DNA from: Cyanophora paradoxa | Taxonomy: Eukaryota > Glaucocystophyceae > Cyanophorales > Cyanophoraceae | NCBI GenBank assembly: GCA_004431415.1 | Contig: QPMI01000040.1 | Location: forward strand, 372,001 to 436,000 | Direction: 5' to 3' | Length of the DNA: 64,000 bases | In this document: positions 34,072 through 45,600 of the stretch, piece after piece | Numbering within the stretch: the first letter of the stretch is position 1 | Layout of the letters: every line of letters begins with the position of its first letter | The notes under the pieces: model-generated | Seen by the model: the letters and a program-made list of their open reading frames with translations, nothing else | Databases searched by the model: none | What the model was told of the DNA's origin: nothing | Program-made: the position numbers and the translations under genes

Positions 34072-34751
34072 ACTCCTCACTCTGCATACGGTGCGTCCTC
34101 GCACCGGACCGCGCCAAGCCAGACGTCGAGTCAGCATGCTCGACGGGGGCGTCCACCCCACCGCCGGGGCGTGCACCAACCGCGGCAGCGACAGGGCGGC
34201 GGCGAGTGAACTCCTCTCGAAGTAGAATGTCCGTCATCAACAACCAGATACGCCAGGTAGCATAGCCCAAATTAGGAGCCGATACCAGCAGAGTGCATGT
34301 ACCTAGGCAACCCAGGCCAAGCTCGAAAGATAGAAAAGCATAGAACTCGAAACCCCCCAAAAGCTGGCCCAAACTCGCTCCAACGGCGAGAGCCGAGGGA
34401 GAGTGGCACGGATGGGAAGGTTCACCGCCTCGCGAAAGAAACAAGCGAGGAGGTATCCGGGCTGCCCATCAAGCCCAACGAAAGAGCAGGGCACGGCCTG
34501 AGCGGACCGCCCGACGGCACCCGCTTCTCGGGGCCAGGTGCGACAGCAAAGCTCCACGCTCAGCCACTCTTTTTCAAGCACGTGGGCCCATACTCCAGAA
34601 AAGGGAACGAAAGGCCTTGGACGGCGCCCGCTACTGATCGTCTCACCCGACAAGACGGTGGCCCGACCAATAGCGACCCGCCCCTCAGCCCAGGTCGAGG
34701 CAAAGCTGGCAAAGAAATCTGCCCTACAACGCGTCCCTCGAGGCAGCACTC

Positions 34752-37700
34752 TCACAACTCATCCACCAAGATAGCGTCCTCCGCTCCCGTCGCGTCGTCC
34801 GCCCCAACCCACTCAGGGTCCTCAGCACCGACGTCGGGGGCAAAATTCGGATTTGGGTTCGGCTCCGGCAGGTCCGCGGGAGCGGAACCAGCCGCTGGCT
34901 CGCCAGCATCCGCAGCGGTCCTCCGAGGCCGGCCGACACGAGGGCGGGCCTGAGACTCGGAGAGACGGGTACGGAAAGGGAGCATGCAGTCAATATGGGC
35001 GATGGTCTCGCGCAAAGGACGGGTCCGGGCGTCGTCCTTAGCGGAGTAGGGCTTAGCCGATCCCTTGACCATGTAGGTGTAACCGCCAGGGTTGACACCA
35101 GTCACGGTGTAGGGCCCGACCCACGAATTGTACAGCCCCTTGTTGTGTTCACCCATCCAGCACAACACCTTGTCTCCCACTGCGAAGCGGCGACGATGGG
35201 GAGGGTTGCCAGTACGAGCTACCATGCGGTTCCTATAGAACCGCCGGTACTCGCGCGAGGCAGCATCGACACTTGCAGCGGCACGCGTCATCGCGTAAAG
35301 GTAGTCGGCAGGATGCGTGTGGTCGGGATTCACGAAGCGGACCCCAGCGCCGAAGCGCACTTCACAGGGGAGGTGCACTTCAGAGCCGCGGTGCAGGACC
35401 ATCGGGGAGAACCCGGTAGCTGAATGCACCGTGGTCCGCAACGCGAGAACAATATCGGCGTTGTACAGGGGCCAGTCAGAAAGCGGCCGCTTGTGCTCAC
35501 GGCACATAGCGTAGGCCAGCGTCTTGTAGACGCCGCCCAGGCGCTCGGCGCCGCCGTTCGTGGCGTGATGGTACGCAGCCGTGTGCACGAATCGGGTGCC
35601 CTTCTCTTTGAAGAACGCGTTCCACGTGCCTCCAACGAGTTGGGAACCGCGATCTGTAAGGATGCGCGCGGGCACGCCCTCATGCATGTAGAAGTCGATC
35701 GCGGTGGCGAGCAAGGCCTCGCCCGAGATTCGGGAGAGGGGGTAAATGTAGCAGAACTTGGTATACGCGTCGACGTACGCAATGATGTATCGCGAGCCGT
35801 CTTCGTGCATATCCAAGTGGAAGATATCCACCTGCCAAAGATCCCCTTTTCCCGAAGGCTGTATCACCTGAATGGCGGTACGGCGGGGCTTCGCAGCCTT
35901 CGCGAACTGGCAGTGCGGGCACGACCGCACGAAGCGCGCGATGGAGGCATACATGCCAGGCCACCAGAAGCGCAGGGCGATCCGGCGGGCTATCACGGAA
36001 GCGCCTCGATGCGCCCAACCCTCGTGGTAGGCGTAGAGCACCCGGTCGATCCAGGCGTCGGGCAGCACCGGGAGGAACCGCCCGGAGGGGACCAACGGGT
36101 TCCGCTCAATGACGCCGTCCTCGGCGAGGCTGAACTCGCCAGCCATGCGCTCAAAGCGCTCCTTGGCCCGCAGGCAGTGAGCACAGTTGAGTGAGCACTG
36201 GTCGGCATCTCGTTTCATGCCGCGCGAGCATACTGTCGCATTCTCGCCTTTTTCATGGAAGGCGAGGAGCTTTTTGCAGAAGGAATCCTCCTTCTGGGCG
36301 GCGAGTAGCCGCTCGCGCCTCTCGACCGGGAACATGCGGCGCAGCGCGTCGGGGAGCGTCCCGTCGATCGCCGGGGAGGGGCCGCAGGCCCAGGCATCGA
36401 GGACGGTGTCCACAAAGACAGGCTTGCACGGTGGGCGGACGCCCCGGCCCTTCGGGTCGAGTTCCACCCACCGCTGCGGCGCGACGGTCTCGGCGGCAAC
36501 AGTCTCTGGGGTCTGCCCGGCGGGCCCTGAGGCTTCTGCCGTCGGCGCCCGCGCGGCAGCCCGTCCCCTGACCCGCGGCGTCGGCTTCGGGTCGGGAGGT
36601 AGAGGCTGCACGCGCATCTGGTGACGCGCTGCCTCCGGGGAGAGAGAGCGCCGGCGCGGGGGCCCCGGTGGCGGCTCGCCCTCGGGGTCCTCCCGCTCCC
36701 ATTCCAAATGAACGGGGACCGGGCCCCCTTCGGGATCAGTCGGGGAAAGGCGCCAGTGGCGCGTGTTGTGCTCATCACGTGGCTGTCGTCGCGACGCGGG
36801 GCCCCGCGGGAAGAGCGCCGCCGGGTGCCATTGCCGCGGCTCGGCGAACCCCTTGGGGCCCCATCTGCGGGGTCCGGTCGCCGAGCGTTCGGGTACCCGC
36901 CCGGCGAGCTCGAGCGGGAAGCCATCAGCGTCGCAGGCGTCCAAGGAGCCATCATTGTCGAGCGGCTCGGCCTCGGCTGCGGGCTCCACGTCCCGCGGGG
37001 AGGACGCGGCCTCGGCATGCGCACTCTCGAACAAGGAGTCCGGGGCCCCAGGGCCCTCGGCACCCTCGCCTGCGTCGGGCATGTCCTCGTCGGAAGAGGG
37101 AGGGCCGGCGCCCAAGTTGGCCGCAGGATCTGGCCCTCGTCGCTTCGGAGGCGGCGACACTGACTCAGGGGCCGGGGGCGCGAAGCGCTCGGGGGCCGCC
37201 CGAGTACGCTTGCGCGAATCGGCTTCGGCGCCTGATGCCGAGGCCTTGGCCTCGGCAAACCCAGTAGATGGCGCGAGCTTTGCGAGCTCGCGGGGGCGTC
37301 GCCGAGGGGCCTCACGCCCAGGAGCCACGGGTCCCAAATCTGACTGGGGAGCGGCCACAGGGGCGTCGGCCGAGGCGTCGTTCCCTACGGGGGGCCGCGA
37401 CTCCTCCTCTGCATAAGAGGGGGAGCCCGTCGGCGGGCCCGAGGGGGGCGCAGCGCTCGGCCCCGGTGCCGGCGAGCGCACACGGCGGCGACCCGCCCGC
37501 TCGCTGTCGGCCGGCGCGCCCGCTCGGAAGCCGGCGGAGTTCGCGAGTTTGCGTAGGGCGCGCTCGGAGGGGCCCAGTTGCACGCGGAAGATACCCAGGG
37601 GAACGTCCGGGTCTTCGGGCTCAGCGCCGACGGCGTGCTGCGGAACCCCGAAGCCCTCAGCGCCCTTGTAAGCCGCCGGCTTCGAGGAGGAACCGTCGGC

Positions 37701-40233
37701 GCCGCCCGGTTGCCAGACGGGGTGGTCCCGCGGGAGGCGCGAGCAAGCGTCTGGGCCGCCGTTCTGCTTGCCCGGGCGGTACACTATCTCGAAGTCGTAG
37801 GCCTGCAAGAGCAGGGACCAGCGACCGAGCCGGCCCGTGGTCGGGTCCAGTGTCTTCAGCCACTGGAGCGCGTGGTGGTCGGTCCGCACCAGGAACTGGG
37901 GCCCGCCCAGGAGGTAGTGGCGCCAGTACTTGATGGCCCACACCACCGCGAGACACTCCAGCTCCGTGGCGGAGTAGTTCATCTCGGCCGGCAGCAGCGT
38001 GCGGCTGATGAACGCGAGCGGCCGCTCGACGCCCTTGTCGTCGGCCTGGCTCAGAATCGCGCCGATAGCGTAAGTGCTGGCGTCCGTCTGGAGAATGAAG
38101 GGCTTAGAGAAGTCCGGGAACCGCAGAATGATGTCGCGGCCCAAGAGTTCCTTCAGCTCCTTAAAGGCGCGGTCGGCCGGGCCGCCCTCTGGCCAACTCC
38201 AGACGGCGTCCTTCAATAGAAGGCGCTGCATGGCGTGCACCACTTTGGAGAAGTTCTCGACAAAGCGGCGGTAGTAGCCGGCTAGGCCAAGGAACGAGCG
38301 GAGCTCGTCCGCGTTCTTCGGCGTCTGCCAGTCCGTGATAACCTTGGTCTTCGCAGGGTCCTGACGGATCCCTTCGGCGGAGATGCGGTGGCCGAGAAGG
38401 TCGATTTCAGGCACGCAGAAGCGGCATTTCGACGGCTTCAGGCGTAGGTTCGCCTTAGAGATCGTCTCGAAGAGCGCCTTCAGGTCTAGAAGGTGCTGAT
38501 CGATGGACGGCGAGAAGACCGTGATATCGTCGATGTACGCGACGACGCAGGTGGTCAGCAAGGGGCCCAGGATCGCTGTGATCGCGCGGGAGAATGCCGC
38601 AGGCCCGTTCGTGACCCCAAACGGCGTAACCTTCCACTGAAAGTGACCCCAAGGGACCACGAATGCAGTGTAGGCTCGGGAGCCGGGATGCAGAGGCAGC
38701 TGCCAGAAGCCGGCAGTCGCGTCAGCAGTTGAGAAGACCATCGAGCCGCGGAGGCGCTCGAGCTGGTCGTCGATGCGAGGCAGGGGAAACACGTCCCGCT
38801 CGGTGATCTGATTCAGCCTCCGATAGTCGACACAGAAACGCCAAGTGCCGTCCTTTTTAGGGGCCAACACTACCGGCGAGCCATATGCCGCTTGGGAGGG
38901 CTCGATCAGCCCGAGCTCAAGGAGTTTCTGAATCTCCTTGCGGGCGTGTTCCTCGGCGTGTGGGTTCATACGCCGCGGAGGCGTGAACACCGGTAGGCGG
39001 GTCGTGAGTTTGATCACGTGCTCGTAATAGAGCAGGTTGCTGGTGCCCTCTTTGGCCTCAACCTTGTCTGCGAAGACGTCCTTATAGCGCCGCAGGAGCG
39101 CGTGGAGTTCGGCTTTCTGCTCCGTCGTAATGGACGGGTGGGAGCCGAGCTCAGGAATTTTCTTCTGCAGCTCTTGCCACTCCTCCTCTGCATTAGGCAC
39201 CGGCCTCGGTGCCTCGGCGGGCTTCGCGTCGAGCGCTGCGTCTGCAGGGGGTGGGGCATCGGGTCGGGCCGAGAGCGAGGCTGTGACCACTATGTGTGGC
39301 GCAACGCCTGGGTCTGCGACCGGCGCTGCTTTGCGGACCGTGAGGTCGTGACGCAAAGCGCGTACTGCAGCGAGTATTTCTCGTTCGGCTTGCTCGCTGA
39401 GATTTGGAAAGGTTGAACGCAGGGTGGCGTCGGAGGGGACGGCCACGGCCTCGACGGCGGCGGCGAACGCGGCGGCCGTCGGCCCTGTGATTGGTGCCGG
39501 GGTAGGGGACCCGCTCCGCGACGACGTGCTCATGGCGTCGTCGCCCAAGCTAATGGTGCTCATTGCATCGGTCTCCTGCAGCGGCCGGTCGATCTCGTCG
39601 AACGGCATCTCCCCGAACATCACGACCAAGTCGTTGACGTCGTAGAGCGGCGTGCGGGGCGGGTCTGGCGTGGCGGAGGCCTGCAGGTTGGCGCGCGCGC
39701 GCTCCGCTTCTTCTAGTGCTGCTCGCAGCGAGGAGATGATTTTCTCAACGTCCTTGGCGGGCTCGTAGGCCGCGCCGAGCATGCGTGCTTTTCTATTGAA
39801 GTGGCGGAGCCCCGTGCGGCGTTTGGCAGGCACGATCCGCAAGCGGCGGATTAAAAGGTCTGTCAAAGCCTTAGGGCTACAAGGCGTTTGCTCAGGTTTG
39901 TACTCAAAATCACCAGGCGGCAGAGCGACCGCTGATGCGACCGCAACTACCGATCCTAGCGGCAGCGTAACGGGCTGCTGGCCGGGATTACACAACCGCA
40001 CGTGAAACATTTTGTCTCCCGGGTGATTATGCAGCTGGTAGGGGCAGAGTACGCCCAAGGCTTGAGGTGACTCAGGTGACGGCTCGACGTAGAGGTGCGG
40101 CAACTCACGCGTTGCCGGGCCCTGCCCATTGAGCGTACATGGGACGAGGGCCTCTCCGACGGGGAGCTTTACAGGCCCGAGGACCCGGACCAGGATCCCA
40201 AGCTGGTCCGGAGCCGAAAAGGGACGACGACCT
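34752..40233 (-). CDS. pol: Pol polyprotein: reverse transcriptase, RNase H, integrase
   Basis: The frame is open from just after a TGA near 40233 to the stop at 34752; no ATG defines its start, so it is probably reached by frameshifting. RT shows FCVDYRRLN, YIDD (VVAYIDDITVF) and LLGHRIS. RNase H shows LQTDASTYAIGA, ELECLAVVWAI and RTDHHAL. A Pro/Ala-rich linker of roughly 400 residues follows. Integrase has the HHCC zinc motif (ending CPHCQFAK), then the catalytic triad WQVDIF, ILTDRGSQ and NGGAERL, and a GPY/F module (WVGPYTVTG). No chromodomain is apparent. No internal stop or frameshift is seen, so the enzyme may be functional. Confidence 0.93.
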
Positions 40234-40495
40234 CACGGTGCAGGTGGTCACGTGCCCGGAGGCACCAGCCTGACAGGGTCGTGTCGATCTGACCATGGAC
40301 GGCTTGGATTGCGTCCAGGCCGAGCAAGATGTCCGGCTCAACGCCCATGGCGCCGCGGGGAACGACGAAGACGCGGCGGCAGAAGCGGAGCGATCCGAGA
40401 ATGAAAACTACGTCGGCGCGGCGGCATCGGATTTTGTCGCGATCCATGAAGCCGCGTACAACCTTATGCGCTTCATAGGGCTGATCGCCGCCCAC
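40169..40495 (-). CDS. Protease-region frame, partial or degenerate
   Basis: This short frame overlaps the end of gag and the start of pol in the third minus-strand frame. Its C-terminal half, VFVVPRGAMG followed by DILLGLDAI, matches the last strand and LLG-D motif of Ty3-type aspartic proteases. I cannot find the DTG or DSG active-site triplet upstream in this frame. Either the protease is damaged or its N-terminal part is encoded by the end of gag. Confidence 0.5.
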   Translation of the reverse strand: MGGDQPYEAHKVVRGFMDRDKIRCRRADVVFILGSLRFCRRVFVVPRGAMGVEPDILLGLDAIQAVHGQIDTTLSGWCLRARDHLHREVVVPFRLRTSLGSWSGSSGL

Positions 40496-41871
40496 TCAGG
40501 CAGAGGGCGCGGCTTGATCCGGCACTCGAACGTATAGTGCGGTTCGTTGCACTCGGGGCAGTTCCGGCGAGGCTTCTCAGGGAGACCTCGGGCTTTCAGG
40601 AAGTCTTTAATCTTTTGCTGATAGACCGGGTCATCGATGCGAGGCGGCGGGGCCGACGCCGACGGGTAGAGCGCGCGGATGACCACCGACGGCTCGTCCT
40701 GTGCGATGCACTGGAGGAACGCGATGAGTTCGGCGCGCTGAGTACCGTCGTCCTCAGCTTCCCATTCGCTCGCCTCTGCGTAATCGTCTTCGGTTGCGAC
40801 GGGTGCATACATGATGCGTGTGCCCGCGCCGGAAGAGCTGGTACGCGAGGGGACGACGGGGACGGCCGGCGTGTGCGAGGCCGGAGCCGCCGGCGGGCGC
40901 GTCGTCACCGGCGCTGCCCGGGCGGGTCCGCCGTGCGTGCGCAGGATCAGGGCCGCGCCCGGGATGCGAGAGATGTCTACGTCCCAGGCGCCGAGCTCGC
41001 TAGCGCGGCGCCGCACGTAGTCAGTGACCTCGAACGACTCCGTGATCGATCGCTCGGCCACCATCTTTGACAGCTCGTCATAGATAGTGCGAACCGAGTT
41101 GTAATTCGTGATGAGGTGACGGCGCTCATCAGCCGTGACCTCGGAGTCTTCGAAGTCGCGCAGCTGGTAGCGGCTGCGCCTTTTGATCATCTCGCCCGCG
41201 TGGCGCATGAGTGCCATGAGCGGGGTCTCGTGCGCTGCGCGGCACTCTGGCACGATGCAGAGCCCGATGAGCCGGCGGAAGAAGGCTTCCGGCGTCTCGC
41301 CCAGGTAAGGCAGATCGAGGATTGCCTTGTACTGGTCCGGGTTCCGCAGCTCAGAGTCGCCCTCGAGGCGGCGACGGATAGCAGCATAGGTGACCGAGAT
41401 CTTCGCCTTTCGGAGGCTTTCCTCGTTCCGCGCGATGCGCTCGTCGAGCGCTTCTAGGAAAAGCTGCTCGCGCGCAGCGCCGGTGCTGTTTTCGGCACGC
41501 TTCGCCCGGTCCGCGCGCAGTTCCTCGAGCTCGCGCGAGATCGTCTGCTCGGCGCTCTGGAACACCTGCACGTCCTGGCGCACTGGGTGCGCATCATCGA
41601 GAGTGATGAGCAGTGCCCAGCCTGTGCGAAGCTGGGACTCCTCCGAGGCGCTAGGGGCCGCGCTCAAGAGGTCCTTGCTCAAGTTCGCGATCTGTTCGAA
41701 CTGGCGAAGGTGATCCCGCACGGCGCGCTGGTCGCTGCCCGGCGGCAGCTTCGGCATGCCATAGATCATTTGCAATACATTTGATCCACCGAGAGAGCTC
41801 ATGTCCGAGGCGCCCTGGGCGAGCGCGGCCCGGACGATGAACTCCGCGGGTGCTCCGGTCCCAGAGGACAT
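40408..41871 (-). CDS. gag: Gag polyprotein
   Basis: 487 codons from an ATG at 41871. The central part is helical and charged, as in Ty3/gypsy capsids. Near the C terminus is one zinc-knuckle-like motif, CPECNEPHYTFEC, with spacing C-x2-C-x3-H-x4-C, one residue short of the usual x4. It is likely to form the particle and bind the element RNA. It overlaps the protease frame by about 88 bases. Confidence 0.88.
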   Translation of the reverse strand: MSSGTGAPAEFIVRAALAQGASDMSSLGGSNVLQMIYGMPKLPPGSDQRAVRDHLRQFEQIANLSKDLLSAAPSASEESQLRTGWALLITLDDAHPVRQDVQVFQSAEQTISRELEELRADRAKRAENSTGAAREQLFLEALDERIARNEESLRKAKISVTYAAIRRRLEGDSELRNPDQYKAILDLPYLGETPEAFFRRLIGLCIVPECRAAHETPLMALMRHAGEMIKRRSRYQLRDFEDSEVTADERRHLITNYNSVRTIYDELSKMVAERSITESFEVTDYVRRRASELGAWDVDISRIPGAALILRTHGGPARAAPVTTRPPAAPASHTPAVPVVPSRTSSSGAGTRIMYAPVATEDDYAEASEWEAEDDGTQRAELIAFLQCIAQDEPSVVIRALYPSASAPPPRIDDPVYQQKIKDFLKARGLPEKPRRNCPECNEPHYTFECRIKPRPLPEWAAISPMKRIRLYAASWIATKSDAAAPT

Positions 41872-42407
41872 TCTCGGGTCAAGCGGCGGCGTAAAGCCAC
41901 GCTAGTCCTTCAGAGAATGCTCCTCGCGTGAGATCCGAGGCCGTGGTCCACAGCAGCGACGAGCAAGCTCGCTAGCTCGGCTGCGGCGATTCCGGAAGGA
42001 ACTCGGGCGCGAGGCCTCAGTTCACGATCCGATCGCTTCACTTGTCCAGATCCAGCACGAACGTCAGCGGCCGTAGGAGGCCGGCGTCGTGGCGACAGGC
42101 TCACGATCGGAATGGCACTCAGAGCGATTCCGACCGGCCGTCGCAGCAGAGAGCGCAGGGCACTCAGAGCGCTTTGCTCTCTGCTTCGCAGCTCCTCCTC
42201 TTCTGGGCTAAGTTCTGGTTCTTTCCAGAATGTTCGATCGTCAACTGCGGATCAGCCCGGAGCGGCGCAGGCGGGGCGCGAGAAGCGACCCACGACCTCT
42301 ACCGAGGTCTACCTGCGCGCCGGCTGAGCCGCGGTCGCCGAGCTGGGCTGGATGCTGATGACGGGTCGCTGCTGATCGCTGGTTCGAGTCCGTGAGCAGA
42401 TGGCGCC

Positions 42408-42663
42408 TGTCGGATGAGAAGATTCCCACCCGGTGCAGCGTCCGTGCGGTCACGCACGGGCTGTGGCTGTAGCTGGGAGCACAAGTGGTCTATTCACAAG
42501 TGTACCCATCCAGGGATCGCGTACCCCCAAACGGAGTCGCGCCCGGCGCTAAGTCAGAATACAGAGAGTGCTAGAGCTAGCTGCTCGATAGCACTAGACT
42601 AGGGCTAGCGGCTACGCATAGACTACCGACTAGCCTAATCCGAGGGAATCGCGGCATGCGACA
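42408..42663 (-). repeat. 5' LTR of the Ty3/gypsy element
   Basis: 256 bp, apparently identical to 33816-34071. On the minus strand it lies upstream of gag and should carry the promoter. Confidence 0.95.
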
Positions 42664-42668
42664 GAACT
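42664..42668 (+). repeat. Target-site duplication, right (GAACT)
   Basis: GAACT directly follows the CGACA end of the LTR and matches 33811-33815. Confidence 0.9.
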
Positions 42669-42860
42669 GTACATGCACCGTGGCACTGCAGCTGTATATA
42701 CGTACATGTTTGCCGGTGTCCCATCCCCCGCCCACCCTATGCCACCCGCCTGACATCCATCCAATTGAGAAGGAATAAAATTAAAGCTTATATTAGCCGC
42801 CTGAGGAGACCTTCCGCTTGGCTACTGCTACCCAACGAAGCATTTAGGAGGCCGACCTAG

Positions 42861-43690
42861 TTACCCTCGGCCTCCTCCATGCATATGGCGCTGCTCTCGA
42901 GTAAAACGTCGGCCATGGCCTACTGCCCCGCGTCCGCCACGCCGCCTGCTGTCCGGAGCCCGGCCGCGGGGAGGCCGGAGAGGCGGCAGGGAGCCGTGGC
43001 CATAGCCAGCTACGGGAGCGGAGCTGTTGACGCTGCAGCCACGAAAAGTAGTCACTCTCGACGCGACGAGCAACAAACACAGGCTCACCCGAGGTGGACC
43101 GGCGAGTCGAAGAAGCGCGGCTCGCGATCGACGCCATGCATCATGTAGTCCTGGAGCTCTCCGAGCGTCGTCCGCGTGGTCCAACCGTGAGGCCAAACGG
43201 CTCCTGAGAATCGAACGCAGATTATTGTAACTTCGAATTCGGTGGAAGCTGCCGGGGGATCGATTTACAGCGCCGAGCGCGACGTTCCCGGGCAGTGGAG
43301 CCCCCACCGATGAAGAACCGAATCGGAATACTTTTCACGTTGGGCGTGCTGATCATGATCACGCGGCGCTCGTCCTCGTTAATTGCTGCCGCGAACGCCG
43401 AGCACCGACACGACCTCAAGGCCGCCGGGCGCCCGTTCTGAGCTCGAGCGCTGTTCTTGCAGACGAAAGCGCGGGCCTTCTGCAGACCCTCGGCGCCCGC
43501 GCCGGGCTGAAAGAGACCTTGCTGATGCGCGCAGTGAATTAGTACTTGCGGCAGGTAGTCTTTGTCCAGCTTCTGGCCATGGAGCTCGAATAATTACAAG
43601 TACGGGATGCCGTCGAGTCCCGTAATCACCAAGAAGCAAGCATTGGACGCGTCCGTCGGCATCACATCAAAGAATTAGACCCTAAGCTTG
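42861..43690 (-). CDS. Possible exons of an unknown minus-strand gene
   Basis: I do not recognise this gene. Three minus-strand pieces read like coding sequence and sit next to plausible GT-AG sites: FFDVMPTDASNACFLVITGL near 43650, a segment with INEDERRVIMISTPNVKSIP near 43370, and WTTRTTLGELQDYMMHGVD near 43160 that can be spliced to a Gly/Arg-rich tail ending at 42861. No known motif links them. They could be a decayed gene or chance frames. Confidence 0.25.
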
Positions 43691-44399
43691 TCCAGATGCG
43701 CGAAGGAGTCGCAGGAGAAGACAGCGCGCGACAGCAGACTCTGAGATGCGGTGTGTCGTCTACGAATTCGCCGTGGACAACTTGGCAATGGAGACGGGGC
43801 CCAGGGCCGTATAGGAGCATATTGATCATGAGACTTCGGCCTCTGGCGAGCAGCGGATTAGCCGCATTATCCAGTTCCCTCTTTTCCAGTTCCAGTTCAA
43901 CTGCGAGCTGGCCTCGCGGGCGCTCCCGCCTCTGCTCAACGGCTCCTCCCCCGCGCGCCGGGGCCGGGCCCGGTCTGCCAGGACCATCGGGGTCCTCTCC
44001 TCCGGCCGGCACTGCGGCTGTGGCTCCTGCGCGCTTGCGGGCACTTCACATTCTGCTGGTATATACGGACATGGACTCATTCGCACTGCGCTGTTTCTAT
44101 TTCCTTCCGTTATTTCGCTGGGCTAGCGCTGGGATGCGGGTTTCGCAGCGGGTAAATGGCCGAGGCGCCTCGTTTTGTCTTGTGTAAACATCGGCTTTTT
44201 ATTCTATCATTTATAATTGCATTTGGGGTTCTAGATCTAGTATTTGTATGCGTGTATGCATCCTTCCGAAGTTCTACCGTAGTACACTTAAAAAGCTTAT
44301 ATTTGTCTTAATTATCTGCTCGATGTACGCTGTCTAGATCTAGGCCCTGAGGCCTAGGGTTATCTCTGCCGTAAAGCTGATTTGCCGAACTTGACTTCA

Positions 44400-45600
44400 C
44401 TTGCGATTGCCTGTTCCCCGGCAAGTCCCCGGTCATCTTGCAGCTCCGATCCGTACCCTGTCTTACCTCTTCCCCTTGCTCTTCCACCTCCACCCCCCGC
44501 ACGGCCCTCTTTGCGACGTGCTTCTGGTTCAGCCCCCTCTTCAGCCCATCCTTAAAGCTTCTTGCCCCCCCTTCTGCTACTGTAACACCGGGCGGCACTA
44601 TCTTTTTGTATGCCCCTCCCGCCGCTACGTCCCCAATCTCTTTGCGTCTACATCCTCTTTAAAATTTCCCGGGTCCGATTGCAAGCCCCCCTTGCCTCAG
44701 CTCTCGATATTCCGTACCCTTCGGCCAGCTGCAGCTGCAGCATATATACCTAGGCCTTCTCCTACACCCTCCCTTCCCCCCTCGACCTCCTCGACCTAGC
44801 TCTGCTCCGCTTCCGAGTGTCAGCTCGAGAGACGTCTTTCTAATTTACGGCCCCCCCGTCTTTCCGGCTCCCTAGGCCTGCTCCCTCTTCGGCGCCTCGC
44901 GATCGGGTCTCACCTGGCGCTCGTGAGATTCGGCGCCGGCACCTTCGTCGCGATCGGGCCCTTGCGCCCTTGAGCTCTTCTCTCTTTACGCCCCCGAGGG
45001 CCTCGGTGTCGTCTAGATCTGTTCCGGCGCCACCCGACCTTAAGCTTTCTCCTGCTTCGCTGCCCTCTCTTCGAATTCGGCGCCGGCAGCGATCGCGATC
45101 TCCTTCACCTGCTCCTGGTCCTTCCCTTACCTTCGGCCCCTCCTCGGCTCCCTCCTCGCCTCTTCCTTCCCCTCCGCCGCATTCCCGTCGTCGGGCCTCT
45201 AGATCGCCTGCCCCTGTCTGCGGGGCTTTTCCTCCGCCGTGCTCGGCACTGGCTTTCATTGCTCTGCCTGGCAGCTGAAGCTCCCTCGTCTTGGCTCCCC
45301 GAGGACGTCTTCGTCGTCGCCGGTCGCTAGCGCTGGGTTCCCGCCCGTTCCCGGTCTGATTTCTCGCCGGGCTTGCCTTCGAATTCTCCTGGCGCCGGCT
45401 CTGCTCCCGGGCCCTCAGCTCCGGATCCGTCTTCCCCGGTCTCTTCCCGGACTCGTGGTCGCGCCCGGCCCCTCGCCGGCTTACTGAGCCTCGGAACTTG
45501 CGTCTCCTTCTGGTTGAAGACTGGTTCCCTTTCGCGGTCTGCCGGGCCCGGGCCGGGCCCTCCGGCCCTTGTCCTTGGTGCCACGGTGCCGAGCTGCCAC
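44400..45600 (+). repeat. Pyrimidine-rich stretch
   Basis: C and T dominate the + strand for about 1.2 kb, broken by short palindromic sites such as AGATCT and CTCGAG. Open frames here encode Pro/Ser/Arg-rich low complexity without domain motifs. Confidence 0.6.

Larger units (their letters stand above)
33816..42663 (-). mobile_element. Full-length Ty3/gypsy LTR retrotransposon (8,848 bp)
   Basis: Two 256-bp LTRs flank gag and pol frames on the minus strand, and the 5-bp duplication GAACT flanks the whole. The 5' LTR is at 42408-42663 and the 3' LTR at 33816-34071. The domain order protease remnant, RT, RNase H, integrase is that of Ty3/gypsy. Inside the 5' LTR the sequence at 42381-42407 has a tRNA T-loop-like GGTTCGAGTCC word, a possible primer-binding region, although a terminal TGG is absent. 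A purine tract (AGAGTGAGGAGT on the minus strand, 34072-34083) abuts the 3' LTR. Identical LTRs suggest recent insertion. Confidence 0.95.

Noticed and set aside
34303-34953. Open frames beyond the end of pol as separate host genes
   Set aside because: They lie inside the LTR element boundaries, so they belong to the element's 3' region if they mean anything.
42381-42407. tRNA gene, suggested by a GGTTCGAGTCC word
   Set aside because: No matching acceptor or D arm is present. It lies just inside the 5' LTR, where a primer-binding sequence resembling a tRNA end is expected.
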